From Streptomyces platensis (GTDB taxonomy: Bacteria; Actinomycetota; Actinomycetes; Streptomycetales; Streptomycetaceae): DNA of 64,000 nucleotides. The notes beneath the pieces were generated by a model. That model had not been told where the DNA came from. It was given only the letters and a program-made list of their open reading frames with translations, and did not search any database. This document shows, piece after piece, positions 26,497-36,543 of the stretch (the first letter of the stretch is position 1; each line of letters starts with the position of its first letter). Made by a program: the position numbers and the translations under genes. The stretch is from NCBI RefSeq assembly GCF_008704855.1, contig NZ_CP023691.1, positions 1,984,001 through 2,048,000 of the forward strand. The letters are read 5' to 3'.

Positions 26497-27534
26497 GTGC
26501 GTACCGATGACAAGCTCGACCAGATGGAGGAGCGCCCCACCGATCGCGTTCGACCGCCCAGCATGACCCCGACCCGCATGTGGCTGTTCTGGGGCACCCT
26601 GGCGGTCTATTTCGCGATCGTGGCCGGGGTGCTGGCCACTTCATGGCTGGTCACGTTCGACTGGCAGGTCATGTTCTTCCGGCCCTACAAGCAGTGGCCG
26701 GAGATCCATGCCTTCCTCGACTACTTCGTGGTGCTGGGGCAGCGCGGACCGACCGCGGTGGCGGTGGCCGCCTGGCTGGGCTGGCGCTGCTGGCGGCAGC
26801 GCAACCTCCACCCGCTGCTGGTGCTCGGCGCCTCACTGCTGCTGCTGAACATCACCGTGGGCGCCGCCAAGCTCGGCATGGGCCGGCTCGGCCCGCACTA
26901 CGCGACCGTGGTGGGCGCCAACGAGATGTGGCTCGACGGCGACATATTCCCCTCGGGTCACACCGCGAACGCCGTGGTCACCTGGGGCGTGCTGGCCTAC
27001 CTGGCGACCACCTCGCTGCGCCGCCGCACGCTGTCGGTGATCGCCGCGCTGGGCGCGCTGGGCGTCGGCATGACCACCGTCTACCTCGGGACCCACTGGG
27101 TCAGCGATGTGCTGCTCGGCTGGGCCGCGGGGCTGCTGGTGCTGCTGGCGATGCCCTGGCTGGAGCCGGCGATCACCTGGTTCGAGGACCGTCTCATGGG
27201 CATCCTGCTGCGGCTGTGGCTGCGGCTGCGCCCCGATTCACTGCGTGGCCCGCTGCCGGCCGGCGCGCTGGCCCCGGGAGTCTCCCGGCAGCGCCTCGCC
27301 TCCGACGGCGAGGTCCTCGTACGCGAGACGATCTCCGCCGGGACGGGCGGCCGCTCGGCCACCGGACACACCCCGGACGGCTGGCCGCACCACCCGTCGC
27401 GCCCGTATTCCATCCGCTCGGAGCGCACGCCGGCCACCCCGGCGGGCAGCCGGCGGCCGCCGCACGCGGACCGCGTCCCGCGCACCTCGCCGCTGAGCCC
27501 GACGTCCGGGCGCGGCCGCAACGGGAGCGGCTGA
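26497..27534 (+). CDS. PAP2-family membrane phosphatase
   Basis: 345 residues, six transmembrane helices in the first ~235. The three phosphatase motifs are present: KLGMGRLGP (variant of KxxxxxxRP), FPSGHT and YLGTHWVSDVLLGW (nucleophile His and Asp). Such enzymes dephosphorylate phosphatidate, phosphatidylglycerol phosphate or polyprenyl diphosphate; the substrate cannot be told. About 100 C-terminal residues are Pro/Arg/Ser-rich and likely disordered in the cytoplasm. The GTG at 26497 has no ribosome-binding site, but TAACGT about 9 nt upstream suggests a leaderless transcript; ATG 26524 is an alternative. Confidence 0.82.
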   Translation: MRTDDKLDQMEERPTDRVRPPSMTPTRMWLFWGTLAVYFAIVAGVLATSWLVTFDWQVMFFRPYKQWPEIHAFLDYFVVLGQRGPTAVAVAAWLGWRCWRQRNLHPLLVLGASLLLLNITVGAAKLGMGRLGPHYATVVGANEMWLDGDIFPSGHTANAVVTWGVLAYLATTSLRRRTLSVIAALGALGVGMTTVYLGTHWVSDVLLGWAAGLLVLLAMPWLEPAITWFEDRLMGILLRLWLRLRPDSLRGPLPAGALAPGVSRQRLASDGEVLVRETISAGTGGRSATGHTPDGWPHHPSRPYSIRSERTPATPAGSRRPPHADRVPRTSPLSPTSGRGRNGSG

Positions 27535-27585
27535 CCGCCCCACCAGCCGCGGGGCCGGTACGCACACACCCTCAACCCCGCACCG

Positions 27586-27621
27586 AAGGCCCCGGCCGCT
27601 CCCAGGAGCGGCCGGGGCCTT
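27586..27621. terminator. Strong terminator between PAP2 and I78 genes
   Basis: AAGGCCCCGGCCGCTCC (27586-27602) pairs with 27605-27621 at the tip of a very tight hairpin, followed by CGTCG; it serves two convergent genes. Confidence 0.8.
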
Positions 27622-27639
27622 CGTCGTCGACAGCTGCGG

Positions 27640-27852
27640 TCAGCCCTGCCAGGTGCGGTGCACCTCGCCGTCCTTGACCTCGAAGTTGAGCCGGCCGGCC
27701 AGGTACTCCATCGTGATGATCGCGCCCGGCGGCAGCGAGCGGACCGTGGTCCAGCCGCGCGCTCTCGCCTGCTCCTCGGCGTCCTGCTGCGCGAGACCGA
27801 CATACGCCTCGATGTCGTCCTGGGGGTTGTCGGGGAGGTTCGGTACGTCCAT
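27640..27852 (-). CDS. Small I78-type peptidase inhibitor-like protein
   Basis: 70 residues, no signal peptide visible from the chosen ATG. The C-terminal half (TVRSLPPGAIITMEYLAGRLN then FEVKDGEVHRTWQG) matches the short beta-barrel of the inhibitor I78 family, related to potato-inhibitor-I-like folds. The N-terminal half (PNLPDNPQDDIEAYVGLAQQDAEEQARARG) is a helical lead-in common to actinobacterial members. Without a signal peptide its targets would be intracellular, so protease inhibition is only a family-based guess. Confidence 0.65.
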   Translation of the reverse strand: MDVPNLPDNPQDDIEAYVGLAQQDAEEQARARGWTTVRSLPPGAIITMEYLAGRLNFEVKDGEVHRTWQG

Positions 27853-28360
27853 GACAGCCACCGTAGGCGCCCGCGACGGCCCGTGGAAGGCCCGCCCCCG
27901 CATGCCCCGGTGACTTCCCGGTCCGGCATTGGTCACACTTGTGTCACAGCGAACGTGCGCGCGTTCGCCGGAACTTCCGTCACCCGTACGCGCCGCGTGA
28001 CGGCGCAACCGGGTGGAAAATTAATCGGCCGCAATTCCGCCTTGATCGAAGACGGAACGGACCCGTTCGGTCCGGTCAACGCGACACGCCGTCCGAAAAC
28101 AATCCCCTGTCAGTTCCGGATTCGCATTACCCGACGCTCTTTATCGGCCGACCGGAAATTGGCCAACGAGACACACTCCACACACATTTTCCGCACATCG
28201 CCCATCACCTCGCTTACCGGGCCCCGCGCTCTCCCGGCCCCGCCGTCCACCGCCCGCCGGATGCCACCGGAACGGACCGGAGCGCCCTCTCGCCCTGCGT
28301 CCCCCGCGCGAGCATCATGTGCCGGGCCCCAGTCCACCTTCGACGAACGAGGTGCAGCGG
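27853..28360. other. 508-bp relatively AT-rich region upstream of ctaD
   Basis: No gene recognised. From about 28010 to 28200 the base composition is clearly less GC-rich than the surrounding coding DNA, which suggests a regulatory region or imported DNA. A ribosome-binding site (GAGGTG) precedes the ctaD ATG at 28361. Confidence 0.5.
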
Positions 28361-30040
28361 ATGGTTACGGACGCCGACCGGGCGCACATCCGGCCCCCCG
28401 AGGCGCGGCACCCCGGCTCGGTGCTGGTGGACTGGCTGACCACCACCGACCACAAGAAGATCGGGCACCTCTACCTGATCACCGCGTTCGGGTTCTTCCT
28501 GGTGGGCGGTCTGCTGGCGATGGTGATGCGCGCCGAGCTGGCCCGTCCCGGGCTCCAGATCATCGACGCCGAGCAGTTCAACCAGGCGGTGACCATGCAC
28601 GGCACGATCATGCTGCTGCTGTTCGCCACCCCCGCGTTCGCCGGTTTCGCGAACGAGATCATGCCGCTTCAGATCGGCTCGCCCGATGTGGCCTTCCCGC
28701 GGCTGAACATGCTCTCGTACTGGCTGTTCCTCTTCGGCGGGCTGATCGTGCTGGGCAGCTTCCTCACGCCGTACGGCGGCCCGGCCTTCGGGTGGACGGC
28801 CTACGCCCCGCTCAACTCGATGGTCCGCTCCCCCGGCATCGGCGCCGATATGTGGATCATGGGGCTGGCGCTCGCCGGATTCGGCACGATCCTCGGTGCC
28901 GTCAACTTCATCACCACGATCATCGTGCTGCGGGCGCCCGGCATGACGATGTTCCGGATGCCGGTGTTCACCTGGAACGTGCTCTTCACGTCGATCCTGG
29001 TGCTGATGGCCTTCCCCGTGCTGGCGGCCGCGCTGCTGGTGCTGGAGGCGGACCGGCAGTTCGGGGCGGTGGTCTTCGACGCGCAGTGGGGCGGGGCGCT
29101 GCTGTGGCAGCACCTGTTCTGGTTCTTCGGCCATCCCGAGGTCTACATCATCGCGCTGCCGTTCTTCGGCATCATCACGGAGATCATCCCGGTCTTCTCC
29201 CGCAAGCCGATCTTCGGCTACGTCATGCTGATCGGCGCGACGATGGCCATCACGGCGCTGTCGGTGATGGTCTGGGCGCACCATATGTTCGTGACCGGGG
29301 CGGTGCTGCTGCCGTTCTTCTCCATCATGTCGTTCCTGATCGCGGCGCCGACCGGGGTGAAGTTCTTCAACTGGATCGGCACCATGTGGCACGGCTCGGT
29401 GTCCTTCGAGACGCCGATGCTCTGGTCGATCGGGTTCCTGGTGAGCTTTCTGTTCGGCGGGCTGACCGGCGTCATCCTGGCCTCACCGCCGATGGACTTC
29501 CACGTCACCGACTCGTACTTCGTCGTCGGCCACTTCCACTACGTCGTCTTCGGGACGGTCGTCTTCGCCACCTACGCGGGCTTCTACTTCTGGTGGCCGA
29601 AATTCACCGGCAAGATGCTCGACGAGCGCCTGGGAAAGATCCATTTCTGGACGCTGTTCACCGGCTTCCACACCACCTTCCTCGTCCAGCACTGGCTGGG
29701 CGTGGAGGGCATGCCCCGACGGTACGCCGACTACCTGGCCGCCGACGGCTTCACGGCCCTGAACACCTTCTCCACCATCGGCTCCTTCCTGCTCGGGCTG
29801 TCCACGCTGCCCTTCCTCTACAACGTCTGGAAGACCACCCACCACGGCGTCAGGATCACCATGGACGACCCGTGGGGCTTCGGCCGGTCCCTGGAGTGGG
29901 CGACCTCCTCACCGCCGCCCCGGCACAACTTCACGACCCTGCCGAGGATCCGCTCCGAGTCCCCGGCGTTCGATCTGCACCACCCGGAGGTGGGGAAGCA
30001 GCCGGTGGCGGTACCAGCGCCCGGTCCAGCCGGTCCCTGA
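28361..30040 (+). CDS. ctaD: Cytochrome c oxidase subunit I (aa3 type), orphan copy
   Basis: 559 residues, twelve-helix heme-copper oxidase core. The heme and CuB ligands lie in MHGTIM, GHPEVYI (with the His-Tyr cross-link and the D-channel Glu), the HH pair in [10 protein letters not shown], and [10 protein letters not shown]. The D-channel entrance Asp is in [11 protein letters not shown] and the K-channel Lys in [11 protein letters not shown], so the protein looks catalytically complete. No subunit II, III or heme-synthesis gene is adjacent; the main cta-qcr operon must be elsewhere, making this a second copy. The last ~15 residues ([15 protein letters not shown]) diverge from the conserved end and overlap the next gene. 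Confidence 0.92.
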   Translation: MVTDADRAHIRPPEARHPGSVLVDWLTTTDHKKIGHLYLITAFGFFLVGGLLAMVMRAELARPGLQIIDAEQFNQAVTMHGTIMLLLFATPAFAGFANEIMPLQIGSPDVAFPRLNMLSYWLFLFGGLIVLGSFLTPYGGPAFGWTAYAPLNSMVRSPGIGADMWIMGLALAGFGTILGAVNFITTIIVLRAPGMTMFRMPVFTWNVLFTSILVLMAFPVLAAALLVLEADRQFGAVVFDAQWGGALLWQHLFWFFGHPEVYIIALPFFGIITEIIPVFSRKPIFGYVMLIGATMAITALSVMVWAHHMFVTGAVLLPFFSIMSFLIAAPTGVKFFNWIGTMWHGSVSFETPMLWSIGFLVSFLFGGLTGVILASPPMDFHVTDSYFVVGHFHYVVFGTVVFATYAGFYFWWPKFTGKMLDERLGKIHFWTLFTGFHTTFLVQHWLGVEGMPRRYADYLAADGFTALNTFSTIGSFLLGLSTLPFLYNVWKTTHHGVRITMDDPWGFGRSLEWATSSPPPRHNFTTLPRIRSESPAFDLHHPEVGKQPVAVPAPGPAGP

Positions 30041-30965
30041 CCTCCCGTACCTTGCCGAGCAGCTCCGGCGGCTCCCGGACCTCGAAGTCGAAGCCGGTCA
30101 GCACGATGTGCAGCACCATCAGGTCGAGGCTGTGCGCCCCGGTGCGCAGCAGACAGTGCTGCTCGTCGACCGCTTCGAGCACTCCGGCCGCCGGGCTGAT
30201 GCGCGCCGCGGCCTGCTCCAGCGAGGCATGCAGCAGCACGGTGGCCCGGGTCGCGTAGGCCCTGGTGGAGATGCCCTGGGAGACATATGCGGCGAGGTCC
30301 TCGGCCGGTGGCGTACGGGGGTCGAAACGCGGGCCGTGCGGCGGGGTGGGGGTGATCCGGTCGGCACGGTAGGTGCGCCAGTCGTCGCGGTCCACGTCCC
30401 AGGCGACGAGGTACCAGTGGCGCCGGGCGCAGACCAGGCGGAGCGGTTCCACGGTGCGGCGGGAGGCCCTGCCGTCATGGGTGGTGTAGTCGAAGCGGAG
30501 CCGCCGGCTGTCCCGGCAGGCGTGCGCGAGCTCGGTGAGGGTGTGCGGATCCACCCGGGGGCCGCCCGCGTCGAGGATCGGCACGGTGAAGGCGGTCAGC
30601 GCCCCGACCCGGCGCCGCAGCCGGTGCGGCAGCACCTGCTCCAGCTTCGCCAGCGCCCGTACGGAGGCCTCCTCGATGCCGTCGACACCACCGGCCGCGG
30701 CGGTGCGCAGCCCGACCGCGACCGCCACCGCCTCGTCGTCGTCCAGCAGCAGCGGCGGGAGTTCGGCGCCCGCGCCGAGCCGGTAGCCGCCGGCCGTCCC
30801 CGGCGCGGAGTGGACGGGGTAGCCCAGCTCGCGCAGCCGGTCGATGTCCCGGCGCACCGTGCGCGGGGTGACATCGAGCCGGTCGGCGAGCTCCGCGCCG
30901 GACCACTCCCGGTGGGCCTGTAGCAGGGAGAGCAGACGGAGCAGACGTGCCGAGGTCTCCAACAT
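29931..30965 (-). CDS. WYL-domain transcriptional regulator (DeoR-like HTH)
   Basis: 344 residues. N-terminal winged helix: [20 protein letters not shown] then [20 protein letters not shown]. The middle and C-terminal parts form a WYL domain ([19 protein letters not shown]) and a WCX dimerisation domain, found in regulators that sense nucleic-acid or small-molecule ligands. The final ~30 residues ([18 protein letters not shown]...) are read from the opposite strand of ctaD: the two genes overlap tail to tail by 110 bp. Probably autoregulatory; targets unknown. Confidence 0.87.
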   Translation of the reverse strand: MLETSARLLRLLSLLQAHREWSGAELADRLDVTPRTVRRDIDRLRELGYPVHSAPGTAGGYRLGAGAELPPLLLDDDEAVAVAVGLRTAAAGGVDGIEEASVRALAKLEQVLPHRLRRRVGALTAFTVPILDAGGPRVDPHTLTELAHACRDSRRLRFDYTTHDGRASRRTVEPLRLVCARRHWYLVAWDVDRDDWRTYRADRITPTPPHGPRFDPRTPPAEDLAAYVSQGISTRAYATRATVLLHASLEQAAARISPAAGVLEAVDEQHCLLRTGAHSLDLMVLHIVLTGFDFEVREPPELLGKVREVRDRLDRALVPPPAASPPPGGADRTPGTRSGSSAGS

Positions 30966-31037
30966 GGCCCGAGTTTCGCAGCCCTTGCGGACAGCTGCGG
31001 TCCTCGATATCGGACCGGGACCGCAGCCGGTGCCCCG

Positions 31038-32015
31038 TCAGTCCTCGGCCGGCCCGGCGACCCGTAGGGCCAGGTCGTTGTCGAGCGTGTAATACGGGCC
31101 GATCCTGAGCTCGCCCGCGGCGGCCGGCACCGGCAGCGCCGGGTAGCTGAACACCTGCTTCTTGTCGGCGACATCGTCCAGGAGGCGGGCGATCCGCACC
31201 GACCGGGCGCCGTCGGCGAGGCGCAGCCACAGGTCCCACGGCTCGCTGCCGTGCTGCCACCGGCCGGCCAGCTCCGCGTAGGGCAGCGTGAAGGTGAAGT
31301 CCGCGCCCTCGACGGTCAGCGGGACGGTCACCGTGGCCGGTGCCGTCTCCGGGGACTTCGGATTGCGGCGCGCACGGGCCTCCGCACGGGCGCCGGCGGC
31401 CGGGACGGCACCGTAGAGCCGGCCGGAGACCGTCATGCCGTCGGGTGCGACAAGAATGTCACCGGCTTCGGCGTGCGGGCCGCGCAGCCAGCTGCGCAGC
31501 GCGAGGTTGCCGAACTTCGTCGCGTACGGGATGCGCACACCGAGCCGGCCGATGCCCGCCAGCGGCCGGCGGTCCACCAGCGACCGCAGATCGTTGACGC
31601 CGGGCAGCAGGCGCCGGGGGTCCTGGCCGTCGCCGAGGTCGGCGTAGGCGTTCCAGCGGCCCTCGGCGAGCGCGACGGTGCTGGGCAGAACGGCGCGCAG
31701 CCGTCCGGCGCCGTTCGGCCCGAGCGGCAGCCGTACCTCGTCGTCCGCGCCGTCGCCGCCGCGCAGCCGCAGGACCAGCGCCGCGCTCCAGGTGGTGTGG
31801 GTGTCCTGAGGGGCGTTCAGGTCGAAGGTGAGGCCGCCCGCGGAGTCCGCGATGCAGTCGGCCCGCAGCTCCACCGGAGCCGCTTCGCCGCCCCGCTCGC
31901 CCGGCCGCTCGGGCCTCTCCGGTCTGGAGCTCGCCGGAGCCATGGGTTCCTGATCGATGGCGGAGGACTCCTTCGTCTCGTGTCCGGTCACGGTCAACTG
32001 GCTCGGCGCCGTCAT
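31038..32015 (-). CDS. Conserved beta-rich partner protein of the GT4 glycosyltransferase, function unknown
   Basis: 325 residues. No enzyme motif recognised. After ~50 disordered residues (ESSAIDQEPMAPASSRPERP) the protein is rich in predicted beta strands arranged as two similar sandwiches: LTFDLNAPQDTHTTWSAALV..LPLGPNGAGRLRAVLP..GRWNAYADL, and later FTFTLPYAELAGRWQHGSEPWDLWLRL. The repeated GRW-x-(A/H)..DLG/DLW pattern suggests internal duplication. Its ATG overlaps the stop of the glycosyltransferase as ATGA, so the pair is made together. It may be a glycan-binding or scaffold domain of the same system. Confidence 0.6.
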   Translation of the reverse strand: MTAPSQLTVTGHETKESSAIDQEPMAPASSRPERPERPGERGGEAAPVELRADCIADSAGGLTFDLNAPQDTHTTWSAALVLRLRGGDGADDEVRLPLGPNGAGRLRAVLPSTVALAEGRWNAYADLGDGQDPRRLLPGVNDLRSLVDRRPLAGIGRLGVRIPYATKFGNLALRSWLRGPHAEAGDILVAPDGMTVSGRLYGAVPAAGARAEARARRNPKSPETAPATVTVPLTVEGADFTFTLPYAELAGRWQHGSEPWDLWLRLADGARSVRIARLLDDVADKKQVFSYPALPVPAAAGELRIGPYYTLDNDLALRVAGPAED

Positions 32016-33271
32016 ACCGTCCGCACCCCTCTCAGCGCGGCGCGGGCCGCATCCTTGGTGGCGTAAGCGCCGCTGAGCAGGGCTCCGCGGGCGCGATGCA
32101 GGCTGCTGTGCCATCGGCGCTCGCGCCTGCGGGCGAGCAGCTCCCCGAAGAGCGCCTCATAGCGCCCGGCGACCGTGGCGGGATCGAAGCGCGCCGACGA
32201 GGCCAGCGCGGCCACCCCCATCCGCTTGCGGGCGGCGTCGTCGTTGATCAGCGTCAGCAGCGAGCCGGCCAGCGCCTCGGGATTGCCGACCGGCACCAGC
32301 TTGCCGTCCACCCCGTCGTCGATGATCTCGCCCGGCCCGTGCGGGCAGTTGGTGGCGACGACCGGCAGACCGCAGCGCATGGCCTCGACGATGGTCATCC
32401 CGAAGGACTCCAGGCTGGAGGAGACCGCGGCGATCGAGCCCTTGGCCCACTCCGGCTCCAGAGGGTTGGCCGGGCCCATCAGGAAGACGTGGTTGTACAG
32501 GCCGAGTTCGTCGATCAGGGCGCGCAGCGTGGCCTTCTCGGCGCCGCCGCCGTAGATCCGCAGCCGCCAGTCGGGCCGCTCGGCGGCGACCTGGGCGAAG
32601 GCCCGTATGAGCACGTCATAGCGCTTGACGCGGGCGAGCCGGCCGGCCGCGACGACCCACTTGCCGCTGCCGTCGGCAGGCGCGAGAGCGGGCGCCGGCA
32701 CGCTGTTGGGCACCGCCTCGACACGCACACCGGGCAGCCGCAGCGTCCGGCGGTAGGCGTCGGCATCGGCCTCGGTGACGGTGGTGACCGCGTCGAGGCG
32801 TGGATAGGCACCGCGCAGCGCCAGCTTGAGCGCCCGGTTGTGGGTGTCCAGGGTGAGGTGCTCCTGGCCTATCCGCACCGGGCCGCGGCGCGCCTGCCTG
32901 GCGATGTGCACATTGAGGCCGGGCCGGGTGCCGACCAGCACGTCCGCCTCCGTCCGGCGCAGATGCTGGGCGATCCGGCGGTCGGTGAGCTCGCTGTACT
33001 GGTCGTAGCGGCCCTCGGCGGCGGGGAAGACCCTGGCGGGACGGGCGTGCTCGGGATCGGCGCCGTCATGGCCCGGACTGCTCTCCCTGAGGTCCACGAG
33101 ATGCCGCAGCGCGACCCGGGGACCCAGGTCGAAGACCGGGTCGTCGCGGTGCCGCAGCACGGACACGATCTCGACGTCATGCCGTTCGGCGAGCGTCCGG
33201 GCCAGATTGAACGTGGTCCGGATCGTCCCCCCGATCCCGTAGGCATTGTGAATCAGGAATGAGATGTGCAT
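32012..33271 (-). CDS. GT4-family glycosyltransferase
   Basis: 419 residues, GT-B fold. The N-terminal acceptor domain opens MHISFLIHNAYGIGGTIRTT with the glycine-rich donor/acceptor loop; the C-terminal domain has KWVVAAGRLARVKRYDVLIRAF and the E-x7-E signature in SLESFGMTIVEAMRCGLPVV that binds nucleotide-sugar in retaining GT4 enzymes. Cytoplasmic or membrane-peripheral. It is translationally coupled to the beta-rich protein downstream, suggesting assembly or modification of a cell-surface polymer. The ATG at 33271 begins the conserved fold; the upstream extension looks spurious. Confidence 0.85.
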   Translation of the reverse strand: MHISFLIHNAYGIGGTIRTTFNLARTLAERHDVEIVSVLRHRDDPVFDLGPRVALRHLVDLRESSPGHDGADPEHARPARVFPAAEGRYDQYSELTDRRIAQHLRRTEADVLVGTRPGLNVHIARQARRGPVRIGQEHLTLDTHNRALKLALRGAYPRLDAVTTVTEADADAYRRTLRLPGVRVEAVPNSVPAPALAPADGSGKWVVAAGRLARVKRYDVLIRAFAQVAAERPDWRLRIYGGGAEKATLRALIDELGLYNHVFLMGPANPLEPEWAKGSIAAVSSSLESFGMTIVEAMRCGLPVVATNCPHGPGEIIDDGVDGKLVPVGNPEALAGSLLTLINDDAARKRMGVAALASSARFDPATVAGRYEALFGELLARRRERRWHSSLHRARGALLSGAYATKDAARAALRGVRTV

Positions 33272-33581
33272 CCGTCCCCGTGTCCCCTGGTCTTCCGGTC
33301 CTGCCTGGTCTCCCCCGGGGCCGCTTCGCACTCCCCTCCTGATGGCGCGAGGCGGCCCCCTGCTCTAGGGAAGGACCGCGAAACGGGGATCCCGGTTGGG
33401 CCTTTCGCCAACTTGTTCCAGAAGAGTTAGTTCATCGGTAATCACTTCATGGAACCCCTGGGCCGCAAATCCCCTCCGCCCCGCGGGAGCCGGAGACGTC
33501 CGCTGACCACCGCGCACCCGCCCGGCGGCGCCCGCGGAAAATCGCTGGCCGGCCGCCCCTCCCCCGCGTCACGCTGACCCC
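33272..33581. other. Divergent promoter region, GT4 / PhyH
   Basis: No gene in 310 bp. The stretch 33400-33450 is less GC-rich and is the best place for promoters; no dyad stood out. Confidence 0.45.
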
Positions 33582-34376
33582 ATGAATGAACCGACCCTCG
33601 ATGACACCGCCTTGTCCGCCTTCGTGGAGCAGGGCTTTCTCCGTGTGGAGGGCGCGTTCGCACCCGAGGTCGCGGCCGAGTGCCGGGAGATCATGTGGCG
33701 GGACATCCCGGGTGAGCCCGGCGATCCGGCGACATGGAAGGACCCCGTCGTACGGCTCGGCTTCTACGGGCAGGAACCCTTCCGGGCCGCCGTCAATGCG
33801 CCCCGGCTGCGCGCCGCGTACGACGCGCTCGCCGGAAAGGAGCGCTGGGCACCGCGCGGTGACCTCGGCACGTTCCCGGTGCGGTTCCGCAGCGACGACG
33901 AACCGGGCGACGACGGCTGGCACATCGACGCGAGCTTCCCGGGCGACGACCCCGCCGACTTCCTGTCCTACCGGGTGAACGCCGCGTCCAGGGGCCGCTG
34001 GCTGCTGATGCTGTTCCTGATGTCCGACGTGGGCGACGACGACGCGCCGACCCGCATCCGCGTCGGCTCCCATCTGGACGTCGCCGCGCTCCTCGGACCG
34101 GAGGGCGAGGCCGGGCTGTCCTTCATGGACCTCGCCGGGCGCGCGGTGCCCGCCACCGAGCACCGGCCGCTCGCCCTGGCCACCGGGCGCGCCGGTGACG
34201 TCTACCTTTGTCACCCGTTCCTCGTGCACGCCGCGCAGCCGCACCGGGGCACCCGGCCCCGTTTCATGGCCCAGCCGCCGCTGCTCCCCAGGCCGGGTGC
34301 GGACCCCCGCATCGAACGGCCCGACGGGGACTACTCACCGGTGGAGGTCGCCATTCGCCGCGGTCTCGGACACTGA
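33582..34376 (+). CDS. Phytanoyl-CoA dioxygenase (PhyH)-family Fe(II)/2-oxoglutarate oxygenase
   Basis: 264 residues, double-stranded beta-helix. The iron triad is visible: H-x-D in GWHIDASF (His114, Asp116) and a distal His in CHPFLVHAAQPHRGTRPRF (His216 or 221), followed by the Arg that binds 2-oxoglutarate. Family members hydroxylate lipids, peptides or natural products. No partner gene reveals the substrate. It is transcribed alone, divergent from the glycosyltransferase. Confidence 0.8.
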   Translation: MNEPTLDDTALSAFVEQGFLRVEGAFAPEVAAECREIMWRDIPGEPGDPATWKDPVVRLGFYGQEPFRAAVNAPRLRAAYDALAGKERWAPRGDLGTFPVRFRSDDEPGDDGWHIDASFPGDDPADFLSYRVNAASRGRWLLMLFLMSDVGDDDAPTRIRVGSHLDVAALLGPEGEAGLSFMDLAGRAVPATEHRPLALATGRAGDVYLCHPFLVHAAQPHRGTRPRFMAQPPLLPRPGADPRIERPDGDYSPVEVAIRRGLGH

Positions 34377-34405
34377 CGCCGATGGTCCGGCCGTTCAGGG
34401 CCCTC

Positions 34406-35089
<684 letters not shown>

Positions 35090-35250
35090 TTAAGTGACCG
35101 CTTGTGGGACGGCTTTCCGTGATTTTCCGCTGTGCGGCGATTGGTTCGATTCTGTTCCCGTCCTCGCGTGACTCCGGCCGCAGGTCACCCGTTGTGCTTG
35201 TACGAGCCGGGAGACCACCCGGCAGACGCACAGAGATCGAGGAGCCACCC

Positions 35251-36060
35251 GTGCCGCGCATGCTCGACGTCAGCGACGACGTTCGCGCCGAGATCGGCGA
35301 CGAAGAAGCCGACCGCCTGCTGGCCGGTGGCGACGCCCCCGGCAGCTATGACTGCACCTCCTGCCGGACCCCGGGAGACAGCGACCAGGAGCGCACCAGC
35401 ACCGTCCTGTTCGTGGGCGAGGAGACCGCGGTGCTCGCGTTCGCCCATGCCACCTGCATCCCCTCGCAGGTCGTCCCGGTCTCGGAGGAGCAGCTCCAGG
35501 GAGCCGTGCGCTCCATCACCGGAGAGGACGCCGCCCCCCGCACGCCCGGCTCGCAGCCGTCCCCGGCCGTCCCGGTTCCCACCGCGCCCCGCCAGGCGAC
35601 CCTCGGGATCACCTGCGGTCTGGTGCTCGTCGAGGCCGACCTGCGCCCGGCCCTGGTGGTCGAGCCCGACGGTCCGATCGCCCGTCCCGGCTCGGCCGGC
35701 CCGGACGACGACTTCCTGCCGCTGCTCCTGGAGCAGGGCTTCCACCCGGTGACGGACATGAACCAGCTCCCCGGCCCGAACCCGGGCTGGTCCGCGCTGT
35801 TGGCCATGGGCAAGCTGCACGCCGTCCTCCAGCCGGGCAACTCCGGCCAGCAGTCCGCCTGGTGGCAGGCCCACCAGCCGCTGGCCGTCTCGGACGGCTG
35901 GCGCGCCGCGGCCAACAAGGCGCAGTCCGTGGTGCTGTACGCCGCGCCCGCCGGCACCATCGGCCACCAGCCCCGCGAGGACCTGATGCGGCAGGCGCTG
36001 GAGGACGCCGCGGCGAAGGGCGCCCTGGTCGCCGCGGAGATCCCGCTGGCCGGCACCTGA
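35251..36060 (+). CDS. Conserved actinobacterial hypothetical protein with a Cys-containing N-terminal domain
   Basis: 269 residues, no enzyme motif recognised. The first ~90 residues hold YDCTSCRTPGDSD and FAHATCIPSQ: a CxxC pair plus a further Cys after a His, possibly a small zinc-binding fold. A Pro/Ala linker follows (residues ~95-112), then a globular domain of ~150 residues (LGITCGLVLVEADLRPALVVEP.. to ..AAEIPLAGT) with repeated Gln/Trp (QQSAWWQAHQPLAV). Cytoplasmic. GTG start with GGAG 7 nt upstream; it is divergent from the Rpf gene. Conserved across Streptomyces in my recollection, role unknown. Confidence 0.75.
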   Translation: MPRMLDVSDDVRAEIGDEEADRLLAGGDAPGSYDCTSCRTPGDSDQERTSTVLFVGEETAVLAFAHATCIPSQVVPVSEEQLQGAVRSITGEDAAPRTPGSQPSPAVPVPTAPRQATLGITCGLVLVEADLRPALVVEPDGPIARPGSAGPDDDFLPLLLEQGFHPVTDMNQLPGPNPGWSALLAMGKLHAVLQPGNSGQQSAWWQAHQPLAVSDGWRAAANKAQSVVLYAAPAGTIGHQPREDLMRQALEDAAAKGALVAAEIPLAGT

Positions 36061-36232
36061 CATTCCCGTGGTCCCGATCGCGGGGGCAGGACCGCCGATC
36101 CGGCCGGTCATGCCCTCGCGATCAGCCATTTCCACAGGAAAGCCGCATCCCGCGGCCATCGGGGTCGTTGGCACATACGTGCACGCATACGACCCCTCCG
36201 TTCCCGCCCAGTACACCCACCCGATCCCCGGC

Positions 36233-36517
36233 ATGCGCCCGTCGCGCGAACACGGGACGACGCACACCGCGGATCACGGCTCGGCCACACCGATCTATGA
36301 CGCGCTGTACGCCGAGTACCGCCGCAGCTTCCGGGCGCTGCCCGGGGACCGTACGGACGAGCCGGAGCTGCCGGAGGCGCTGCGCGGAAGCTGGAGCCGT
36401 ACGCCGGGCTCCGCGGGCCACTGGGAGGTCGTGAGCCGGCAGCCCTACCACCCCCGGGGGCAGGGCCCGGCGGCGCTGCCACCGGCACAGCGGGACTCCC
36501 GGCCGCGCGGACACTGA
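36233..36517 (+). CDS. Small hypothetical protein
   Basis: 94 residues from the chosen ATG. The core GSATPIYDALYAEYRRSFRALPGDRT looks conserved among Streptomyces small proteins I recall; the rest is Pro/Arg-rich. No ribosome-binding site supports this ATG, and the frame is open ~165 bp further upstream, so the start is uncertain. No function can be proposed. It lies between two better-defined genes and ends 27 bp before the convergent der gene. Confidence 0.5.
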   Translation: MRPSREHGTTHTADHGSATPIYDALYAEYRRSFRALPGDRTDEPELPEALRGSWSRTPGSAGHWEVVSRQPYHPRGQGPAALPPAQRDSRPRGH

Positions 36518-36543
36518 GCCGTCCGCACGGCCGGAGACCGCCG

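Noticed and set aside
35139..35160. T-loop-like GGTTCGATTC, suggesting a tRNA
   Set aside because: Flanking bases do not form a T stem, and no acceptor, D or anticodon arms surround it.
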